A model generated the notes under the pieces. It was not told the DNA's origin and did not search any database. It saw only the letters and a list, made by a program, of their open reading frames with translations. A stretch of 64,000 nucleotides of DNA from contig NZ_JBGVSA010000010.1 in assembly GCF_041807905.1 (NCBI RefSeq), positions 98,565 to 162,564 on the forward strand, read 5' to 3'. How positions within the stretch are numbered: position 1 is the stretch's first letter; every line of letters begins with the position of its first letter. This stretch comes from JBGVSA01 sp041807905 (GTDB taxonomy: Bacteria > Pseudomonadota > Gammaproteobacteria > Burkholderiales > Rhodocyclaceae). A program made the position numbers and the translations under genes. Shown here one piece after another: positions 58,852 through 64,000 of the stretch.

Positions 58852-61800
58852 ATGCAAGCCAGCGAAGGTGGCACCACCGCCATACCCGACAGCATTCCGC
58901 CACGACTACGCCGCTTTGTGCTCGTTTCACTCCTGAGCACCTTCGGCCTGTTCGTCATCTACGTCGCGATGGCGACCCAGGTGGCGATCGAACGGCAGCT
59001 CGTCGACAGCGCCGGCCAGATGTCGTTGATGCTCGACCAGGCGGCCTCTTTCAAGCGGTACGGTGAACGGATGGCCGCCACGGCCGCGCAAAAGCCCCGT
59101 CGTCAGGCTGACGCCGCGCGCCTGAGCGGCGGGCGGATCGAAGCAGGCGGAGGCAATCGCCATCGCCCGTACACCATGTTGTCCACAAGCGCTTCGGGAT
59201 TCCCGCCCGGATTCGCCGAAATGGCCGAACGCCTGGCGACGCAGGAATCGCTGGAGTGGCCGGACGGCGTTCCGCTCGTCACGACCTACGTGGTCATGGA
59301 CGGCGCCACGGCAGCCTTGGTGTTTCCCGCCGACGACGAGAGTGAACCGATTACCGACGTTGGCGCGCTGTCGAAATTGGCCGAGCGATTGCATTCGACC
59401 TTGCAGCGCGCCGGTGCCTCGCCGATCTTCCTTCTCGATCCTGGCGATCCGGGGCCGCCGGGGGAGCGTCGAATCTATCTTGCCCAGCGGTTTGCGGTCG
59501 CGGGGAGCGCGCCCGCCCAGGCCGGCTCCGTAATCCTGTCCGTGGGGCGAAAGCCTCTGTTTGCTGCCGGCTTCCTCCCGAGCCAGCTCGATCGCGTATC
59601 CGTCTATGGCCCCACCGGCCTTCCGATTCTGCAGAGCAAGCAGCTCGGCGACCTGCGTCCGATCGTTCGCGATGCCAGCGCGGCGATGGGCGAAAAGAAG
59701 CCGTTCGACTACCGTTTCGAAGCAGGCATGCTGCTTGTCAGCACAGGCTACGGAGCGCTGCGCGTGATGATCGGCACGCCCATATCGCAAGTGTTCGGGC
59801 ATGACCTCGCCCGCGTTGCGTTGGCCTTCGGCCTGATGCTGACCGCGCTGTCCATGACCTGGCTGGGCTACCGAAGCTACCGCGATGGCGTGCTGCGGCC
59901 CGCCGCCGAGCATCTGCGTCGCCTGCAAGAGAGCGAAGCCTTCATCGGCCGTGTCCTGAGCGCAGCGCCCGCAGGCATCGTCGTGCTGGGCGCGCAGGGC
60001 GGCAAAGCGCTCATCTCCAACGCCATGGGCGAATCGTTCATGGAGCGCCCGCTGGCGCAGGCCGACGGCGCACTGCTGCGCGAAGCCATCGCCCGGCGAC
60101 GGCCAGCAACCGGCGAGCACCAGGAGTTCGCCATCCTCGATGAGGGCGGGAGCGTGCGCATCATCCTTGCCCTGGTGCGCGACACGCTGTTCCAGGGGGG
60201 CGAGGCGCTGCTGTGCACGCTGGTGGACATCACCGACCGCAAGCAGGCAGAAGCCGCCGTGCAGGCCGCCGCGCAAGAGGCCGACGAAGCCCGCGCTCAG
60301 GCCGAATCGGCCAACCTCGCCAAGTCGACCTTCCTATCCACCATGAGCCACGAAATCCGCACGCCCCTGCACGGCATGCTGGGCACGCTCGAAATCATGG
60401 CGCGCAGCCAATTGCCCGAACCACAACGGCAGCGGCTCGGCATCGCCCAGCAGTCTGCCCGCATGTTGCTGGCCGTCATCGACGACGTGCTCGATCTGTC
60501 GCGCATCGAAGCCGGCGAACAATCGCTGGAGCGCAAGGCGTTCGATCCGGTGTCGCTGATCGAATCGCTGGTCGCGGGCTACGCCTCGCTGGCGCAGCAG
60601 AAGAACATTGCCCTCCAGTGCTGCCTGCAGCCGGCGCCCGTCATGCGTCTCGTGGGGGACGGCGCGCGCATCCGGCAGATCGCTGCGAATCTGGTCAGCA
60701 ACGCCATCAAGTTCACCAGCGTCGGGCGCGTCTTCGTCAAGCTCGACCTGTTGTCGCCGGACGATGGAGAAAGCCCCGCCACGGTGTTCTTCAGGCTGCA
60801 GGTCGCCGACTCGGGCGCCGGCATCGCGCCCGACGCGCAGGCCCGCATCTTCGAGCCCTTCGTGCAGGCCGGGCAGGCCGGCACCATCCGCGGCACGGGC
60901 CTCGGTCTACCGATCAGTCGGCGGCTGGCGCGCCTGATGGGCGGCGACATCGACGTGGTCAGCTCGCCCGGCCTGGGCAGCAGTTTCATCGTCGAACTGG
61001 AACTCCCCGTCGAATCGAGCACACCGCCGCCGACGGTGCTGGGCGGGGCCGTGATCGCCGTGCGCGCCACCGATGACGACGTGCGCCGCAACCTGCTCGA
61101 ATTGGCCCGCAGCCACGGCGCCCGCGCGTTCGCCCAGGGCGATCCCGTGCCGCCCGGTAGCGCGCGCGGCGACATCGTCCTGCTCATCAGCGACGACGAC
61201 GTACCCGCGGCCGGCGACGACGCCTACCTCGCCACCGTGCAGCTCGACAATACGCCCGCCGGCAGGCAGTCGTCCGGCACGCGCTTCGGCGCCGACCCCT
61301 ACAGCCAGGCCGACATCGTCGGCGCCCTGCTGCGTGCGCTCGGGCGCGCCGGGGAGCACGTCCACGCCGATGAGCCCGCCGACCGCATCGAGCCCCTGGG
61401 GCTGCACGTGATCGTCGTGGAAGACCACCCCATCAGCCGCGATCTGCTCATCGACCAGTTGGCGCTCATCGGCTGCACCGCCGCAGCGTTCAAGGATGCG
61501 GAGGACGCGCTCGCCGCTCTGCCGGCCCTGGCCGCGGACGCGGTACTGACCGACGTGGGGCTGCCCGGCATGACCGGCTTTGAACTGGTGCAACGCATCC
61601 GGGCGCAGGGGCTTGCGATGCCCATCATCGGCATGTCGGCCAACGCGCTTTCCAGCGACATCGAACGCGCGATGGCGGCCGGCATGGACGCCTACCTCGT
61701 CAAGCCCGTACTGCTCGGCGCCCTGCACGACATGCTGGCGCAATACGCTCACCCGGGCAGCGCGGCCGGGCGGGCGCTCATCCCACAACAGGCGACGGGG

Positions 61801-62085
61801 CGCGACGGACGATCCGATCGCCCATGGCGGGACGTGCTCGCCGAAGATCTCCGCCAACTCCTGCAGGCCCACGCACAGAACGACCGCGAAGGCATTGCCC
61901 GTCAGGCCCATCGCATCAAGGGGGGCTTCTATTCCCTCGACCTGCTCGACGGTGCCACACTATGCGGCGATATCGAGAGCGCCAACAACGCGCAGGACGG
62001 CGCGGCCCTGCAGCGCGCCATCGAGCATCTGCGCGCGTATGCGGCAAGCGCTTCCGCACCCCGTACAGAGAAAGGCAGGACATGA
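58852..62085 (+). CDS. hybrid histidine kinase with receiver and Hpt domains (BvgS-like)
   Basis: A 1077-residue inner-membrane phosphorelay kinase. TM1 at about 22-44, a periplasmic sensor about 45-320 that I do not recognise, TM2 about 325-345, a PAS-like region, then HisKA with SHEIRTPLHGMLG (His500), HATPase with LVSNAIKF (Asn617) and GTGLGLPISRRLARLMGG, a receiver with Asp901 (LTDVGLPGM) and a C-terminal Hpt with AHRIKGGFYSL (His1020). The order resembles BvgS/EvgS/RcsC, but there are no Venus-flytrap domains. The start at 58852 follows GGAGGGG. It overlaps its regulator by 4 bp (ATGA). Confidence 0.92.
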   Translation: MQASEGGTTAIPDSIPPRLRRFVLVSLLSTFGLFVIYVAMATQVAIERQLVDSAGQMSLMLDQAASFKRYGERMAATAAQKPRRQADAARLSGGRIEAGGGNRHRPYTMLSTSASGFPPGFAEMAERLATQESLEWPDGVPLVTTYVVMDGATAALVFPADDESEPITDVGALSKLAERLHSTLQRAGASPIFLLDPGDPGPPGERRIYLAQRFAVAGSAPAQAGSVILSVGRKPLFAAGFLPSQLDRVSVYGPTGLPILQSKQLGDLRPIVRDASAAMGEKKPFDYRFEAGMLLVSTGYGALRVMIGTPISQVFGHDLARVALAFGLMLTALSMTWLGYRSYRDGVLRPAAEHLRRLQESEAFIGRVLSAAPAGIVVLGAQGGKALISNAMGESFMERPLAQADGALLREAIARRRPATGEHQEFAILDEGGSVRIILALVRDTLFQGGEALLCTLVDITDRKQAEAAVQAAAQEADEARAQAESANLAKSTFLSTMSHEIRTPLHGMLGTLEIMARSQLPEPQRQRLGIAQQSARMLLAVIDDVLDLSRIEAGEQSLERKAFDPVSLIESLVAGYASLAQQKNIALQCCLQPAPVMRLVGDGARIRQIAANLVSNAIKFTSVGRVFVKLDLLSPDDGESPATVFFRLQVADSGAGIAPDAQARIFEPFVQAGQAGTIRGTGLGLPISRRLARLMGGDIDVVSSPGLGSSFIVELELPVESSTPPPTVLGGAVIAVRATDDDVRRNLLELARSHGARAFAQGDPVPPGSARGDIVLLISDDDVPAAGDDAYLATVQLDNTPAGRQSSGTRFGADPYSQADIVGALLRALGRAGEHVHADEPADRIEPLGLHVIVVEDHPISRDLLIDQLALIGCTAAAFKDAEDALAALPALAADAVLTDVGLPGMTGFELVQRIRAQGLAMPIIGMSANALSSDIERAMAAGMDAYLVKPVLLGALHDMLAQYAHPGSAAGRALIPQQATGRDGRSDRPWRDVLAEDLRQLLQAHAQNDREGIARQAHRIKGGFYSLDLLDGATLCGDIESANNAQDGAALQRAIEHLRAYAASASAPRTEKGRT

Positions 62086-62720
62086 TCAAAGTGGTCATCG
62101 CCGACGATCACCCCGTCGTGCTCAACGGCATTGCCAGCACGCTCGTGCAGGACGCCGAAATCCAGCTCTGCGGCCGCGCCCATGACGGCAAGCAGCTCAT
62201 GGCGCTGGTCGGCCAGCACCTGCCGGACGTTGTCGTTACCGACTACAAGATGCCCGACATGGACGGTGGCGACGACGGTGCCGCGCTCATCGCCGCGCTG
62301 CGCGAACAGCACCCGCGCATGGGCATCATCGTGCTCACCGTGCTGGAAAGCCCCTTGCTCATCCGCCTGGCGCTCAAGCGCGGCGCCAACGTCGTACTCA
62401 TCAAGCGCGACCCCGGCGCCGACCTGATCGCCGCCGTGCGCGCCGTGGTGGCCGGCCGCTCGTACACCAGCGAAGCCGTCGCCGCCTTGCTCCAGGCATC
62501 GGCCGACGTGCGCCTCACCCGGCCCGAAACGCAGCTCTCGCTGCGCGAGACCGAAGTCGTCCGCCTCTTTGCCAGCGGGCTCACCGTCACCCAGATCGCC
62601 GAAGCGCTCAACCGCAGCAAAAAGACCATCAGCTTCCAGAAGCGCGCCGCCATGGACAAGATCGGCGCCCTCAGCGACCAGGACCTGCTCGAATACGCCC
62701 GGCGCGAAGGGCTGGACTGA
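62082..62720 (+). CDS. NarL/BvgA-type response regulator
   Basis: A 212-residue regulator. The receiver begins IKVVIADDHPVVLNGIAS and keeps the phosphoacceptor Asp54 (VVTDYKMPDM). The C-terminal LuxR-type HTH has LSLRETEVVRLFASGLTVTQ and SKKTISFQKRAAMDKIG. It should accept phosphate from His1020 of the overlapping kinase. AAAGGCAGG precedes the ATG at 62082. A trimeric autotransporter gene begins 660 bp downstream and is a plausible, unproven target. Confidence 0.93.
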   Translation: MIKVVIADDHPVVLNGIASTLVQDAEIQLCGRAHDGKQLMALVGQHLPDVVVTDYKMPDMDGGDDGAALIAALREQHPRMGIIVLTVLESPLLIRLALKRGANVVLIKRDPGADLIAAVRAVVAGRSYTSEAVAALLQASADVRLTRPETQLSLRETEVVRLFASGLTVTQIAEALNRSKKTISFQKRAAMDKIGALSDQDLLEYARREGLD

Positions 62721-63382
62721 ACGCGCGCCCGGACGCGTGCGCGGAGCCAGATGCAAGCCAACTCCGCATTCGGCCCCGCAGAGACGGGTTCCAACATCGC
62801 AGCAGGCACCGCGCGCCGGGGTCGATGATCCGTCACCGCGGCAAATGGCAAGTGCATTTGCGTCGCCCTGTTTCATTGCCCAACTCCATCGCTCAACTCC
62901 ATCGGCAAAATCCATCGTCATGTGGCACTGCGCCAGTGTTCATGCCAACGCCATTCGACCCTTGTCCTGCGCCGGGCCGGCCTACGAAAACCGCGCCCGG
63001 ATTCGTGGCGGACTGTCACGTCGCGCAGCGGGCCGAACGGCAAATCCATCGCGCCGCTGTCAGTCAGTTCGGCCACCTCGTCGCCCCTCTTTTACCTCCT
63101 GTAACAGTCCTTTTTTCCGCTCAAAAAACCACCGTATTTGTGTCATGCGGTAAATGACAAATAAATATGTGTTGACGATAATCAATTGCCGCAATTTTCA
63201 AGACAGCACTAGCCGAGAGTTCCACGCTTTTTTCCGACTATCAGAAAGGCCCGGATCGCTCGCCCTGCGTTCGCCTCCTAGATTTGCGTCCATGTCGCTG
63301 GACGAAGCCGGAGCCCCCTATGGAACAGCTCCTCTGCCACGAGCAGGCCAGCGGATTCACCGTCAGGTCATGGAGCAATGAA
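62721..63382. other. long AT-rich leader upstream of the adhesin gene
   Basis: About 660 bp with no credible gene. From about 63100 the DNA turns markedly AT-rich, contains an inverted repeat (63141-63159) and a TTGACG hexamer at 63172-63177, and ends with the ribosome binding site TGGAG (63371-63375) before the adhesin ATG. It likely holds the adhesin promoter. Confidence 0.5.
63141..63159. promoter_or_regulatory. inverted repeat, possible operator of the adhesin gene
   Basis: TGTCAT (63141-63146) and ATGACA (63154-63159) form a perfect dyad with a 7-base spacer. It lies 12 bp before the possible -35 hexamer TTGACG (63172-63177). Position suggests an activator site, possibly for the upstream NarL-type regulator; inferred. 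Confidence 0.4.
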
Positions 63383-64000
63383 ATGAACAAGTCATATCGA
63401 GTCATCTGGAACGACGTCACCCAAACATGGATGGCGGTGTCGGAAATCGCAAAGGGCCGCGGCAAGCGCAGCGCTCGCAAGGTGGTGATGGTCGCCAGTA
63501 CGTTGGCGGCGCTGATGGGGGCGATGGGGGAGGCCGCAGCATATTCAGCGGGAGGCGGGAATGACTCTGGCCAAGCCGATAATGTTGCAATTGGTACGTC
63601 ATCCGTTAACAGTGACCCGACAGGGGGATCAGTCGCTATCGGTCTGAGGACGTCGGCGGTCGGTGACATTGATGGTGTCGCGATCGGTGGTCACGACACG
63701 AAAGTGACCGGCTATTTCGGTGTCGCAGTCGGGACTCAGGCGACAGTGGCTGGCGGGTACAGCATCGCAATTGGGGCTAATTCAACGGCGTTGGGACAGA
63801 ACTCTGTGGCACTGGGCGCAAATAGCATCTCCCAAGCCGCCAACCTCACCACGTCAGGTTACAACCCCGGCACGGGCACGCTCGTGGCCGCGACCGGTGC
63901 CGGCGGTGAAGTCTCGATCGGCCGCACGGGCGCCGAACGCCGCATCACCAACGTCGCCGCCGGTCTGGCAGGCTCCGACGCGGTCAACGTGAGCCAACTG
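63383..64000 (+). CDS. trimeric autotransporter adhesin (YadA-like), 5' part
   Basis: The frame is open from ATG 63383 to the end of the window (206 codons), so the gene is truncated. The N-terminus MNKSYRVIWNDVTQTWMAVS is an extended signal peptide region (ESPR) typical of large type V secreted proteins, followed by a hydrophobic signal core ending near MGEAAA. Then come short YadA-head repeats such as SVAIG, GVAIGG, GVAVG, SIAIGA and SVALGA, and a neck/stalk start RRITNVAAGLAGSDAVNVSQ. The product would be a surface adhesin. Base composition changes at about 63,830 from moderate to high GC, suggesting a module boundary. Confidence 0.93.
   Translation, partial: MNKSYRVIWNDVTQTWMAVSEIAKGRGKRSARKVVMVASTLAALMGAMGEAAAYSAGGGNDSGQADNVAIGTSSVNSDPTGGSVAIGLRTSAVGDIDGVAIGGHDTKVTGYFGVAVGTQATVAGGYSIAIGANSTALGQNSVALGANSISQAANLTTSGYNPGTGTLVAATGAGGEVSIGRTGAERRITNVAAGLAGSDAVNVSQL

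Overview
The window reads as chromosomal DNA of a GC-rich betaproteobacterium, most likely Burkholderiales; the genus cannot be fixed from this sequence. The main reasons are the order of the cytochrome aa3 oxidase locus (ctaC, ctaD, a 35-residue protein, ctaG, a DUF2970 protein, ctaE, a DUF2909 twin-TM protein, SURF1, an SCO-like protein, ctaA, ctaB), a Bug-type (TctC) receptor beside TctB/TctA, a double-length UvrA, and a PEP-CTERM protein. Genes are dense, many overlap by 4 bp, and most starts have a purine-rich ribosome binding site.

Layout. 1-5.2 kb: the 3' end of oxyR, two small unknown proteins, a ferritin-like diiron protein, a BCCT transporter and a ChaA-type antiporter. 5.2-9.4 kb: a globin-GAF-EAL c-di-GMP phosphodiesterase and a zinc-ribbon methyltransferase. 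9.5-14.6 kb: a one-carbon cluster on the minus strand (metE, glyA, folB) with divergent metR; the shared intergenic region holds a textbook MetR box. 14.6-17.4 kb: an orphan AbiEi-like antitoxin, about 760 bp of apparently empty DNA, tRNA-Gly(CCC) and a DUF481 outer-membrane protein. 17.7-20.1 kb: thiS, thiG, trmB and a glutathione transferase. 20.3-23.4 kb: a tripartite tricarboxylate transporter. 23.4-27.0 kb: a macrodomain protein overlapping a PAS/GGDEF cyclase, then a HiPIP.

27.2-30.9 kb is a two-gene polysaccharide-degradation locus. A secreted CBM2-(polySer)-PL14-like lyase converges on a lipoprotein pectate lyase with a long Ser-rich tether, and they share a strong bidirectional terminator. 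A cluster of AAAACGA elements lies upstream of the first gene. 31.2-36.6 kb: photolyase, then yqgE-ruvX-pyrR-pyrB-pyrX; the dihydroorotase-like pyrX product has lost the HxH zinc ligands. 36.6-46.0 kb: the PEP-CTERM protein and the cytochrome oxidase locus; CtaC carries a C-terminal OmpA-like domain. 46.2-50.0 kb: DUF6506 and DoxX proteins, then a candidate type VI lipase effector (Tle4-like) followed by a lipoprotein candidate immunity partner.

50.5-57.4 kb: tandem UvrA, a Nudix hydrolase and speG. 57.7-64 kb: a response regulator with Glu at the phosphoacceptor site faces away from a BvgS-like hybrid kinase, which overlaps its own NarL-type regulator. After 660 bp of intergenic DNA a trimeric autotransporter adhesin with an ESPR signal begins and runs off the window end. 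The most notable points are the lyase locus, the kinase/pseudo-receiver/adhesin block, the Tle4-like pair, CtaC-OmpA and the macrodomain-GGDEF overlap.
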